A stretch of DNA of 13,497 nucleotides, from NCBI GenBank assembly GCA_905235345.1, contig CAJOLO010000022.1:1-13497 (forward strand), given 5' to 3'. Shown here in pieces: positions 5,096-13,084 of this stretch. The stretch's first letter is position 1. The number at the start of each line of letters is the position of its first letter. The translations under genes and the position numbers were made by a program. The notes below the pieces were generated by a model, which had not been told where the DNA came from, ran no database searches, and was given only the letters and a program-made list of their open reading frames with translations. The DNA is from an uncultured Lachnospiraceae bacterium (GTDB taxonomy: Bacteria; Bacillota; Clostridia; Lachnospirales; Lachnospiraceae).

Positions 5096-6088
5096 ATGAA
5101 TTATATAAGCTTGAATTCATACTTAAGAGAGAGATTTGGGTGTAAGGTATATAAGCTTGCGATTAATGGCGGGTTTACATGTCCAAACCGTGACGGAAAA
5201 CTTGATACAAGAGGATGTATATTCTGTTCCGGATACGGATCGGGAGATTTCGCTGAAGATGCTTCATTGCCTGTAACGGAACAGATTGAAAGAGGAAAGT
5301 TAAGAGTTGCGGGGAAAATGCCGAAACGAACAGATATGGTGCCAGCTAAGACAGGCGTGCTTGAAAATCGGACAGATAATAATTCAAAACAGGACATTTT
5401 GATGACCGGACAGGATGGAGTGATGCTTGAGCACACAGCATTTGAAGGAAAATATATAGCATATTTTCAGGCATTTACTAATACTTATGCACCGGTAGAA
5501 AGACTTAGAAAGCTATATATGGAAGCAATAGGACATCCCGATGTGGTGGCGCTGTCAATTGCAACCAGACCGGATTGTCTGCCGGAGGAGGTAATAGAGC
5601 TTTTATCGGAGTTAAACAGAATAAAACCTGTTTGGGTAGAGCTTGGACTTCAGACAATTCACATAAGGAGTGCGGAGTATATAAGGCGAGGATATACTTT
5701 ATCCGTCTATGATGAGGCTGTAAGGAATTTGAAACAAAGAAATATTGATATAATAACACATGTTATATTAGGTCTGCCCGGAGAAAGCAGGCAGGATATG
5801 TTAGATACCGTAAGCTATGTGGGTGATAGCGGAGTGCAGGGTATAAAACTTCAATTGCTTCATGTGATAGAGGGTACAGATCTTGCTGATGATTACAGGG
5901 CGGGAGCATTTGAATGTATGTCGATGGAGGAATATGTGGAGTTGATACGTGACTGTATCGAGATACTTCCGGATGACATAGTTATACACAGAATGACAGG
6001 GGACGGGGATAAGAGAACTCTTATTGCACCGATGTGGAGTGCCGATAAGAAAAAGGTACTTAATGAACTTAATAAAGCATTGGCTTAA
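5096..6088 (+). CDS. YhcC-like radical SAM protein (TIGR01212 type)
   Basis: A 330-residue radical SAM enzyme of the YhcC family, function not established in that family. The cluster cysteines are C29, C41 and C44 (FTCPNRDGKLDTRGCIFCS), the spacing typical of YhcC instead of the common CxxxCxxC. Other hallmarks are YIAYFQAFTNTYAPVE (120-135), SIATRPDCL (154-162), WVELGLQT (180-187), HVILGLPGE (222-230) and KLQLLHVIEGTDL (251-263). Residues about 71-116 form a hydrophilic stretch, between the cluster region and YIAYFQ, that looks like an insertion compared with the usual short linker. I chose the ATG at 5096, which begins MNYISLNSYL like family members; an upstream GTG at 5036 would place the RNA element inside the protein. 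The ribosome site AGAGAGG is slightly far (about 11 bases). Confidence 0.9.
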   Translation: MNYISLNSYLRERFGCKVYKLAINGGFTCPNRDGKLDTRGCIFCSGYGSGDFAEDASLPVTEQIERGKLRVAGKMPKRTDMVPAKTGVLENRTDNNSKQDILMTGQDGVMLEHTAFEGKYIAYFQAFTNTYAPVERLRKLYMEAIGHPDVVALSIATRPDCLPEEVIELLSELNRIKPVWVELGLQTIHIRSAEYIRRGYTLSVYDEAVRNLKQRNIDIITHVILGLPGESRQDMLDTVSYVGDSGVQGIKLQLLHVIEGTDLADDYRAGAFECMSMEEYVELIRDCIEILPDDIVIHRMTGDGDKRTLIAPMWSADKKKVLNELNKALA

Positions 6089-6236
6089 CGGATAATAACA
6101 TTTTTCACAATTTTTCACAATAAAGTTAAAAAGTTATAGACACACCTGAAAAAAATTGATAGAATGTCACTTTAGGTGCGTAAGACCCGCAAGTATTTTT
6201 GCGTACAATGAAAGTTATAATAGGGAAGGTTTAAAT

Positions 6237-7358
6237 ATGTTGAATTGTAATGAGTCAGGTAATAGTGTAAATGAAAAGTGTTATATAAGATTTGGCAGAC
6301 ATATAACAGCCATGTGTATGATTGTTGTAATGCTGATTGGTTGTATTTTGCCGAATGATATTGTATATGCAGCTTCGGAAAGAAGTGTACGTAACTCTGA
6401 GATACTTACCGATATGCGTGGAGTATGGGTAGCATTTGTGGATTATAAGAATATGGGGCTTTATAATAAGTCTGAAGCGGTATTTCGTGCCAATGCGAGC
6501 AAGATGTTTCAGAATTTTAAGAAGGACAAGATTAATACGGTGTTTTTTCATGTATCACCTTGTAATGATGCCATTTATCCGAGCGATTATCTTAAGTGGA
6601 GTAAGTATATGTTTAAGAAGGCTCCTTCTTATGATCCGCTGAAGATCCTTATAGAGACGGCACATGAGAATGATATTTCATTTCATGCATGGCTTAATCC
6701 TTACAGAAAGAAGATGGGAGTAAGCTATAATCCGGGGAAAGAATCGTCTGTTGACAGAATCCTTGATATTGTCAATGAAATAGTTGAGAATTATGATGTG
6801 GATGGGATACATATGGATGATTATTTCTATCCGTCCAACGGGCAGTTTGCAAAAGTGTCTGTGAAAAAGAGAAAGAAGAATGTTAACAGCATGGTACGAC
6901 AGGTATATCAGACAATAAAGGAGAAAGATGAGGACATTCTGTTTGGTATAAGTCCGGCGGGAAATATATCGTATGCGGAATCTATTGGATGTGATCTTGA
7001 AACATGGCTTTCCAATGATGGTTATATTGACTATATTGTTCCGCAGATATACTGGTCTGATAATTATTTATTGAATGGAAAAAAGACTAAGTTATATAGT
7101 CAGCGCTTGAAAGAGTGGAAGGAAATTGACAGGAATAATACACCAATGATAATAGGGCTTGCACTTTATCGTGCGGGTATGTCTGATTCGGTTGATAAGG
7201 ATTGGAAAAAGAAGAAAAATATAATAGTTTCGCAGATTAAGAAAGAAAAGGCAGCGGGATGTCAGGGATTTGTGTTGTATTCTGCATCATATATGAATAA
7301 TAGATCAGGAAAGAAGGAAATGAAAAATTATAGGAAATATTACGGAATTACAAAGTAA
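6237..7358 (+). CDS. secreted GHL10/DUF187-type glycoside hydrolase-like protein
   Basis: A 373-residue exported protein. The start at 6237 has AGGGAAGG seven bases upstream; the longer reading frame from 6156 begins with TTG and no ribosome site. The N-terminus has a basic region, then a hydrophobic stretch AMCMIVVMLIGCIL and an AxA-like end VYAAS near residue 46, a probable signal peptide. The mature part resembles the glycosyl hydrolase-like 10 family (PF02638, as in YngK): DMRGVWVAFV at the start of the barrel, FFHVSPCNDA, FHAWLNPYR, DGIHMDDYFYP with adjacent acidic residues in the expected active-site strand, FGISPAGN and YIDYIVPQIYW. Members are thought to act on cell-envelope glycans; the substrate here is unknown. 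It is followed by its own terminator. Confidence 0.88.
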   Translation: MLNCNESGNSVNEKCYIRFGRHITAMCMIVVMLIGCILPNDIVYAASERSVRNSEILTDMRGVWVAFVDYKNMGLYNKSEAVFRANASKMFQNFKKDKINTVFFHVSPCNDAIYPSDYLKWSKYMFKKAPSYDPLKILIETAHENDISFHAWLNPYRKKMGVSYNPGKESSVDRILDIVNEIVENYDVDGIHMDDYFYPSNGQFAKVSVKKRKKNVNSMVRQVYQTIKEKDEDILFGISPAGNISYAESIGCDLETWLSNDGYIDYIVPQIYWSDNYLLNGKKTKLYSQRLKEWKEIDRNNTPMIIGLALYRAGMSDSVDKDWKKKKNIIVSQIKKEKAAGCQGFVLYSASYMNNRSGKKEMKNYRKYYGITK

Positions 7359-7404
7359 TATAATAATACATAGTGTTATAAAGAGTTAAAAGATATGTTA
7401 TGAA

Positions 7405-7446
7405 GGCTATTTTCTTAATATTTAATAAAGAAAATAGCCATTTTGT
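7405..7446 (+). terminator. intrinsic terminator after the GHL10 gene
   Basis: GGCTATTTTCTT (7405-7416) pairs perfectly with AAGAAAATAGCC (7428-7439) around an 11-base AT loop and is followed by ATTTTGTT. It lies 46 bp after the GHL10 stop and shows that the following gene has its own promoter. Confidence 0.85.
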
Positions 7447-7454
7447 TATATTTG

Positions 7455-7463
7455 TGATATACT
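7455..7463 (+). promoter_or_regulatory. possible extended -10 promoter for aroD
   Basis: TGA-TATACT (7455-7463) is an extended -10 motif placed just after the upstream terminator and 35 bp before the aroD ATG, leaving a leader of roughly 30 nt. No clear -35 box is visible. Confidence 0.45.
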
Positions 7464-7498
7464 ATTTATATTATGGAAAAATTTGGAGCGGTGGATAT

Positions 7499-8260
7499 AT
7501 GCATGCGGTTAAAGTTAGAAATATCATAATTGGCGAAGGAGTGCCGAAACTTTGTGTACCGATTGTTGCCAAAGATGATAAGGAATTGTTATCGGCTTTA
7601 GAAAAGATAGTACCGAAGAAACCTGATATTATTGAGTTTAGGGCTGATATATATGAATCATTCAGGAATAAGGTGCAATTGATGGAAGCCTTAGGTACCA
7701 TTCGTGATAATATTGGTGATATTGCACTGCTGTTTACGATAAGAACTGCAGCAGAAGGTGGCAATGCTTCGATAGAGGCTGATGAGTACGTTGAATTGTG
7801 TAAGTATGTGTGCGAAAGCGGTTATGCAGACCTTATAGATGTGGAAGCATATATGAGAGATGAAGTATTGGAAGAATTATGCGGGACTGCACACAATAAT
7901 AATGTATATGTAGTTGCCAGCAATCATGATTTTAACAGGACTCCGGATGAGACTGTGATTGTTGAACGGTTGAAGAGTATGTACGAGAGAGGGGCAGATA
8001 TTTCTAAGATTGCTGTTATGCCTTCGTGTGAAGAGGATGTTATTGCATTATTAAGTGCAACATTGAAAGTAAATAAAGAGCCGGATTTAGGTCCGGTCAT
8101 AACAATGTCTATGGGGAAGATGGGTATGATAAGCAGGCTGACAGGAGAGATATTCGGATCAGCAGTAACATTTGCATCTGTAGGAGAAGCTTCTGCTCCC
8201 GGGCAGATTCCTATTGAGGATGTGAGGCGTATCATCGGTATGTTTCATGATATGAATTGA
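7499..8260 (+). CDS. aroD: type I 3-dehydroquinate dehydratase
   Basis: Dehydrates 3-dehydroquinate to 3-dehydroshikimate in the shikimate pathway, through a Schiff base. The 253-residue length equals the classic type I enzyme. Visible active-site residues are E46 and R48 (IIEFRAD), R82 (FTIRT), H143 (SNHDF) as the general acid/base, K170 (DISKIAVMP) as the Schiff-base lysine, R213 (ISRLTGEIFGS) and Q236 (SAPGQIP). H143 and K170 even keep the positions known for the E. coli and Salmonella enzymes. I use ATG 7499, preceded by GGAGCGGTGG; the earlier ATG at 7400 lies before the terminator hairpin and would add residues with no family match. No other aromatic-pathway genes are nearby. Confidence 0.95.
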   Translation: MHAVKVRNIIIGEGVPKLCVPIVAKDDKELLSALEKIVPKKPDIIEFRADIYESFRNKVQLMEALGTIRDNIGDIALLFTIRTAAEGGNASIEADEYVELCKYVCESGYADLIDVEAYMRDEVLEELCGTAHNNNVYVVASNHDFNRTPDETVIVERLKSMYERGADISKIAVMPSCEEDVIALLSATLKVNKEPDLGPVITMSMGKMGMISRLTGEIFGSAVTFASVGEASAPGQIPIEDVRRIIGMFHDMN

Positions 8261-8306
8261 GAGTCATATCAATATTGAATCCATTTATATCTCAGACAGA
8301 GATGAC

Positions 8307-8335
8307 CATCACCTTTTGAAGAAGTGAAGGTGGTG
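8307..8335 (+). terminator. hairpin after aroD, possible weak terminator
   Basis: CATCACCTT (8307-8315) pairs with AAGGTGGTG (8327-8335), nine pairs with one G-U, around an 11-base loop. It lies 47 bp after the aroD stop, but the following GTACTTGAG is not U-rich, so efficiency is doubtful. No clear promoter is visible in the 113-bp gap, so partial readthrough into the next gene is likely. Confidence 0.4.
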
Positions 8336-8373
8336 TACTTGAGAATAATAAGCATCCGGGGAGGACGGGCAAG

Positions 8374-10350
8374 GTGGAAAGTGAAATTGTTACAGGCAAG
8401 AAATTGAATGAGGCTAAGAATAACACGACAGACGAGGCTTTAGAAGAAGTTTTAAAGAATGCACAGGAACAACTTAACAGGGACATGGGATTTGATTCGC
8501 GAATCGAGACGAAGGAGAAAGAAGAGCGAGATAGAGCCGTAAAGGAAAAAAATCAGCAGAAGAAACTTGAACGAGAGAAAATAGAAGCGGAGCGTATCCG
8601 AAAAGAACAGGAAGAGAAGGCGGCGAGAGAAAAAGCAGCAAAAGAGCAGGAAGAAGCGGAACGAATCCGAAAAGAGCAGGAAGAAAAGGCAGCGAGAGAA
8701 AAAGAAGAAAGACTGGCGAGAGAAAAAGCGGCAAAAGAGCAGGAAGAAGCGGAACGAATCCGGAAAGAGCAGGAAGAGAAGGCAGCGAGAGAGAAAGCAG
8801 CAGAAGAAGAAAGACTGGCGAGAGAAAAAGCGGCAAAAGAGCAGGAAGAAGCGGAACGAATCCGAAAAGAGCAGGAAGAGAAGGTAGCGAGAGAGAAAGC
8901 GGAGGAAGAAAGACTGGCGAGAGAAAAAGCAGCGAAAGAGCAGGAAGAAGCGGAACGTATCCGGAAAGAACAGGAAGAGAAGGCAGCGATGGAAAAGACA
9001 GATCGAACTGAGAAGGAGCGTATGGAGAAGGAAAAACTTGAGAAAAAGAAGGCGGAGCAGGAAAAGATTGAGCGTGATAAACGTGTTAAAGAGCAGGCTG
9101 AAAAGGAAAGAGTCGGAAAAGAACTGGCAACTTATGACAATAAAAATAATAAAGCAAAGTCTTCAAATATAACTAAGGTTAAAGAAAGTGAAGAAAAAAA
9201 TCACGTAGATATACATGTCAATGGCGGAAAAGAAGTTGATAAAGCGAATAATGCCAAAGCAAACAATGGTAATGCTTCGGTAGGAGATAAAAAGTCGTTA
9301 ACCGATATTAATCTGTCGGATGATGTTTTTGTGGACAATTCCGTACCGGCCCCAATAAGGAAAGAAGGAATATCTTTTGGTGATGTTGTAGGCGGGATTC
9401 TTGAATTTATCTGGACAATATTTAAATTGGCGGTTGTCGTGTGCGTTGTGACCGGAATTGTAGGATTTCTACTTTCAAGAGATATGCTTATAAGAGGCAG
9501 GAATGGAAGTCTTAAAAGTTTAGAAGATATGAGAATATCTCAGACTGTAATAACTAATAAGAACAGTGAGAAGGATTCGGCTAAAGATTGGATTATAGCC
9601 GCAAAACCGGAGAAGATAACCATGGAAAGTGATGATGGTTATATACTGGTTGCAAGGAAAATTGTCGTGAATAATGGTGGTGACAACTGGGTTGTTCTGT
9701 TACACGGATATAACGGAAACATGGAGGATGTTTATGATATTGCTCAAAAATATGCCAGCATGGATTATAATGTTCTGATGCCTGACCTTCGAGCATCAGG
9801 AGAGAGTGAAGGATCATTTATAGGCATGGGCTGGCTTGACAGATTGGATGTCATTAATTGGATAGATGTGATAATTGCCGACAACCCTTCTGCCAATATT
9901 GCAATTCATGGCATTGATATGGGGGCAGATGCTGCATTGATGATTTCAGGAGAACCGATAAAGAGTAATATCAAGGCGATTGTTTCAGAAGGGGCTTATA
10001 CCAGTGCGTGGGATGTGCTGCAGAAGGAATTTAAGCTGCGCCATGAAAAATGGCCGGTATTTCCTGTAATGGAAATGATTAATCCGGTGGCAAAGATATG
10101 GGGAGGCTATACACTTAAGGAAGCAAGTGCCGTTAATCAGGTTGCGAAGGCCTCAGTTCCGATTCTGCTTATACAGGGCGGACAGGATACTTATGTTACA
10201 GAGAGTATGACCGGAGAATTGAATGAAGCGGTTGCGTCATCGCATGAACTTGTTGTTATACCAAGTGGAACGCATGGGGATTGCAGATATGCAGATCCGG
10301 ATACATATTATAATAAAGTTTTTGATTTTGTTAATGCACATATGAAGTAG
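8374..10350 (+). CDS. membrane-anchored coiled-coil protein with C-terminal alpha/beta hydrolase domain
   Basis: A 658-residue protein in three parts. Residues about 40-250 are extremely charged (E, K, R, A, Q), with five repeats of AERIRKEQEEK (starting at 72, 95, 126, 160, 193), predicted as a long helix or coiled coil. A polar linker follows to 335, then one membrane segment (about 340-367). The rest (about 410-658) matches YqkD-like alpha/beta hydrolases: LLHGYNGN (442-449), MPDLRASGESEG (469-480), GMGWLDRLDVINWI, SVPILLIQGGQDTYV with D605, and H634 in SGTHGD. The nucleophile elbow is GIDMG (513-517), with Asp where the family has Ser (SMG), so activity is either unusual or lost. A charged N-terminus before the membrane segment suggests the coil is cytoplasmic and the hydrolase domain outside. 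GTG start with GGGGAGG nine bases upstream. Confidence 0.85.
   Translation: MESEIVTGKKLNEAKNNTTDEALEEVLKNAQEQLNRDMGFDSRIETKEKEERDRAVKEKNQQKKLEREKIEAERIRKEQEEKAAREKAAKEQEEAERIRKEQEEKAAREKEERLAREKAAKEQEEAERIRKEQEEKAAREKAAEEERLAREKAAKEQEEAERIRKEQEEKVAREKAEEERLAREKAAKEQEEAERIRKEQEEKAAMEKTDRTEKERMEKEKLEKKKAEQEKIERDKRVKEQAEKERVGKELATYDNKNNKAKSSNITKVKESEEKNHVDIHVNGGKEVDKANNAKANNGNASVGDKKSLTDINLSDDVFVDNSVPAPIRKEGISFGDVVGGILEFIWTIFKLAVVVCVVTGIVGFLLSRDMLIRGRNGSLKSLEDMRISQTVITNKNSEKDSAKDWIIAAKPEKITMESDDGYILVARKIVVNNGGDNWVVLLHGYNGNMEDVYDIAQKYASMDYNVLMPDLRASGESEGSFIGMGWLDRLDVINWIDVIIADNPSANIAIHGIDMGADAALMISGEPIKSNIKAIVSEGAYTSAWDVLQKEFKLRHEKWPVFPVMEMINPVAKIWGGYTLKEASAVNQVAKASVPILLIQGGQDTYVTESMTGELNEAVASSHELVVIPSGTHGDCRYADPDTYYNKVFDFVNAHMK
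8584..8997 (+). repeat. internal coding repeats in the coiled-coil region
   Basis: Near-identical DNA blocks encoding EQEEAERIRKEQEEKAAREK recur five times with unequal spacing (protein offsets 23, 31, 34 and 33 residues). The DNA similarity is higher than coding need explains, so copy number probably changes by recombination or slippage and may differ between strains. All spacings keep the reading frame. Confidence 0.85.
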
Positions 10351-10396
10351 CATTAACATGGCTATGAAGAATAACAATTAACAGGAGCGAGGTAAT

Positions 10397-11623
10397 ATGC
10401 CAAAAGATACAGAAAAAAAGAGTAACTTTGTTAAATTGTCAAAGGAACTTCAGGAAAGGATTATGGCTGACAGAGCAGATCATGTTATAAATCCCTGCTA
10501 TACGGATAATGATACGGCAATCAGAAGAAAACAGAACTGGGATAAGAATACATTACTTCGTCCTGCTTATGTTCGAGATGTAGAGAAGATAATGCATACG
10601 CCATATTATAACAGATATGCTGATAAGACACAGGTTTTTTCATTTTATAAAAATGATGACTTATCAAGAAGGGCTTTGCACGTGCAGTTGGTATCACGTA
10701 TTTCCAGAAATATAGGAGCACTCCTTAATTTGAACACAGATCTTATTGAAGCGATTGCGTTAGGACATGACATCGGGCATACTCCGTTTGGACATGCAGG
10801 AGAAAGGTATCTTAGCGAATGTATGCAAGAGCACACGGGGAGATACTTTAACCATAATGTTCATAGCGTGAGAGCGCTTGATGATATTATGAATCGCAAT
10901 ATAAGTCTTCAGACACTGGACGGAATTCTTTGTCATAACGGAGAGTTTGCAATGAAAGAATACAGACCTGTTCCAATCGAAGATTTTGACAGTTTTGACA
11001 AGAAGGTTGAAGAATGTTATGTGGATGAATCTGCAATAGAAAGACTGTTGCCATACACTCTTGAGGCATGTGTTGTAAGAGTATGTGATATGATAGCTTA
11101 TCTTGGGAAGGACAGGCAGGATGCGGTCAGGGCTAATCTTATAAAGGATGACTCTGTTTTTGAAGAACAGGCATTTGGAAGAAGTAATCCTGAAATAATA
11201 AATAATCTGATAGTGAATATTGTAGAGAACAGCTATGGTAAAGATTATATTGCCATGGATGATGAATATTATAAAGCAATCAAGGCAACAAAGAAGGAAA
11301 ATTTCGAGAAGATATATGTTAATGAAAACAGAGAAAATAATTATCAGAACGATATAAGACCGATGTTCCATGAGATGTTTGATAAATTGCTCAAGGATGT
11401 AAAGGATGGCAATAAGGAGTCGATGATATATAAACATCATATAGAGTATGTCAGGGAGAATACCATTGGATATGGTTGTGATAAGTATTTTGACACTACT
11501 ACCGATGAACAGATGGTTGTGGATTACATAGCCAGTATGACCGATGATTACTTTGTAGATCTGTATGAATATATGTTCCCCAAGAGCCCCTATAAAGTAC
11601 AATATATTTCTTATTTTGCATAA
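10397..11623 (+). CDS. HD-domain dNTP triphosphohydrolase (dGTPase-like)
   Basis: A 408-residue protein of the dGTPase-like HD family, which removes triphosphate from deoxynucleotides. Metal-binding residues are H95 (RRALHVQLVSRISRNIG), the H124-D125 pair (LGHDIGHTPFGHAGE) and D231 (CDMIAYLGKD); HNVHSVR (153-159) is another hallmark. The N-terminal RRKQNWDKNTLLRPAYVRD and YYNRYADKTQV are typical of the family's nucleotide-binding entry region. The ATG has GAGG five bases upstream. It follows the hydrolase gene by 46 bp and is probably cotranscribed with it. Substrate preference among dNTPs cannot be told from sequence, so no symbol is given. Confidence 0.88.
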   Translation: MPKDTEKKSNFVKLSKELQERIMADRADHVINPCYTDNDTAIRRKQNWDKNTLLRPAYVRDVEKIMHTPYYNRYADKTQVFSFYKNDDLSRRALHVQLVSRISRNIGALLNLNTDLIEAIALGHDIGHTPFGHAGERYLSECMQEHTGRYFNHNVHSVRALDDIMNRNISLQTLDGILCHNGEFAMKEYRPVPIEDFDSFDKKVEECYVDESAIERLLPYTLEACVVRVCDMIAYLGKDRQDAVRANLIKDDSVFEEQAFGRSNPEIINNLIVNIVENSYGKDYIAMDDEYYKAIKATKKENFEKIYVNENRENNYQNDIRPMFHEMFDKLLKDVKDGNKESMIYKHHIEYVRENTIGYGCDKYFDTTTDEQMVVDYIASMTDDYFVDLYEYMFPKSPYKVQYISYFA

Positions 11624-11637
11624 AAAGTGAGCCATGC

Positions 11638-11702
11638 GTGTCCAAGCATATAATCAGCTGTTGCAAGCTAGCTTGCAAACAGCTGATTATATGCTTGGAC
11701 AC
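11638..11702 (+). repeat. 65-nt near-perfect palindrome
   Basis: The 25-bp arms 11638-11662 and 11678-11702 are perfectly complementary, and the inner 14 bases (GCAAGCTAGCTTGC) are themselves palindromic, with a single bulged A at 11677. It lies 14 bp after the dGTPase-like gene. It could end transcription in both directions, although no U run follows on the plus strand, or it could be the remnant of a mobile repeat. Confidence 0.9.
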
Positions 11703-11706
11703 ATAC

Positions 11707-11817
11707 GGCGAACGCCGTGACAACGAGCAGCGAAGCGGCGAGTTGCAGCAAGGCGAGAGATAGGGCGAACGGCGTGACAACGAGCAGCGAAGCGGCGAGT
11801 TGCAGCAAGGCGAGAGA
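11707..11817 (+). repeat. GC-rich 57-bp tandem repeat, two copies
   Basis: A 54-base unit starting GGCGAACG and ending AAGGCGAGAGA occurs at 11707-11760 and 11764-11817, differing at one base (CCG against GCG). The block is markedly more GC-rich than its AT-rich surroundings and contains short complementary GC stretches. It directly follows the long palindrome and ends 37 bp before the next gene. It encodes no plausible protein and looks like an inserted intergenic element. Confidence 0.92.
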
Positions 11818-11854
11818 GTTAAGTAATTTTATCGAAAAAGATAAGGAGATATAA

Positions 11855-13012
11855 ATGAACAAAAGAGAGATTAATGAGATTAAGAAACAGTTCACACCGG
11901 AGCATTGTACGATTACCAGAATCTGTGGCTGCTATGTGGATAGTGATAAAGATAAGAAGACAGAACTTGCACAGACTTTTCTGATGCTGACAGAGGAGGA
12001 GAATTTCAAGTACTTCAATATTTTTAAGAATACTCTTTCGGGTTCGATAGGCAAGAATCTTCTTAATATGGAATTCCCGATTGAACAGGAACGAGAAGGT
12101 GGCACACAGGAATTTTTACTGCGGTTAAAAAGTTCTAAACTTGAGGACGAGACACTTTTAGAGCAGTTTTATGATAAAGTGATAGAATCTTATGAGTATC
12201 CTGAAAACTATTATATAATTCTTATATATGCGGCTTATGATGTGCCGGGTAAAACAACTGACGGTATGGAGAATGAGGATGCGTCTGAGTATGTATATGA
12301 TTATATTCTGTGTAGTATATGCCCGGTAAAACTTACTGAGGCAGGTCTTTGCTATAATGAGAAGCATAACAGTATAGAAAGCAGAATAAGAGACTGGCTG
12401 GTACTTCCACCGGCACACGGTTTTTTATTTCCTGCATTTAATGACAGAAATACTGATATACATGGACTGTTATATTACACGAAGAATTCGGAAATGATGC
12501 AGGAGAATTTCATAGACCATACACTTGGATGCGGTGCTCCGCTTTCATATAAGGCGCAGCAGGAAACCTTTCAGGATATTATCGAGAATTCACTGGGCGA
12601 TCAGTGTGATTTTGATACGGTAAAAACTATTCATGAGAATCTTAACGAATATTATGAAGTCAGGAAGGATGCTGAGGAACCGCCTGAACTTGATAAAATG
12701 GAGATAAAAAAGCTTCTGTCTGACAGCGGGGTAAAGGAGACGGCACTTGAAAGCTTTGATACGACATATGACAGTATTGTTACAGATGAGGAATGTCCTA
12801 AATTTACTGCGGCTACTGTTGCAAGTACGAGGAGCTTTGATATCAAGATGCCGGATGTGGTAATCAAGGTAAAACCCGAGCGGACAGATCTTGTAGAGAC
12901 AAGAATGATAGATGGCAGACAGTATATACTGATAGAAGTTAATGACAGTGTTGAGGTCAACGGAATCAATGTTAAGAATGTGGATGTTGAGACAGGAGAG
13001 ATAATTGAGTGA
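11855..13012 (+). CDS. DUF4317 family protein
   Basis: A 385-residue soluble protein that I recognise as the DUF4317 family found in Firmicutes; its function is not known. It is acidic, with no signal peptide, membrane segment or known catalytic motif. Recognisable stretches are MNKREINEIKKQFTPEHCTI at the start, RICGCYVD (23-30), NTLSGSIGKNLLNMEF and the central PVKLTEAGLCYNE, PAHGFLFPAFNDR and LGCGAPLSY. The C-terminal 60 residues are rich in Val and Ile (DVVIKVKPERTDLVETR). Start: ATG with AGGAG six bases upstream (AAGGAGATATAAATG). It sits 72 bp before a DUF815-type ATPase gene on the same strand, possibly the same operon. Confidence 0.8.
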   Translation: MNKREINEIKKQFTPEHCTITRICGCYVDSDKDKKTELAQTFLMLTEEENFKYFNIFKNTLSGSIGKNLLNMEFPIEQEREGGTQEFLLRLKSSKLEDETLLEQFYDKVIESYEYPENYYIILIYAAYDVPGKTTDGMENEDASEYVYDYILCSICPVKLTEAGLCYNEKHNSIESRIRDWLVLPPAHGFLFPAFNDRNTDIHGLLYYTKNSEMMQENFIDHTLGCGAPLSYKAQQETFQDIIENSLGDQCDFDTVKTIHENLNEYYEVRKDAEEPPELDKMEIKKLLSDSGVKETALESFDTTYDSIVTDEECPKFTAATVASTRSFDIKMPDVVIKVKPERTDLVETRMIDGRQYILIEVNDSVEVNGINVKNVDVETGEIIE

Positions 13013-13084
13013 CGTATTCTTCGCTATAAATAGTTTTATATGAGTTTCGCAAAGAACAAACATATATAAAAGGAGAAAAACAGA

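Noticed and set aside
6216..6221. TATAAT before the GHL10 gene as a promoter
   Set aside because: It is immediately next to the ribosome binding site, so the transcript would start inside or past it; no suitable -35 box.
6156..6236. TTG start giving 27 extra residues to the GHL10 protein
   Set aside because: No ribosome site precedes it, whereas ATG 6237 has AGGGAAGG and leads into a signal peptide.
7400..7498. ATG start giving 33 extra residues to aroD
   Set aside because: It precedes the terminator hairpin and a candidate promoter; the shorter form matches the family length exactly.
8474..8836. Minus-strand frame opposite the coiled-coil repeats
   Set aside because: It is a by-product of the skewed base composition of the repeats; its Leu/Ser/Pro-rich product is typical of such shadows.
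10760..11635. 291-codon minus-strand frame opposite the dGTPase-like gene
   Set aside because: The plus-strand gene has clear HD motifs; the antisense product is Ile/Tyr/His-rich with no recognisable domain.
11707..11817. CRISPR-like repeat
   Set aside because: Only two long tandem copies with a 3-base gap; no spacers and no cas genes.
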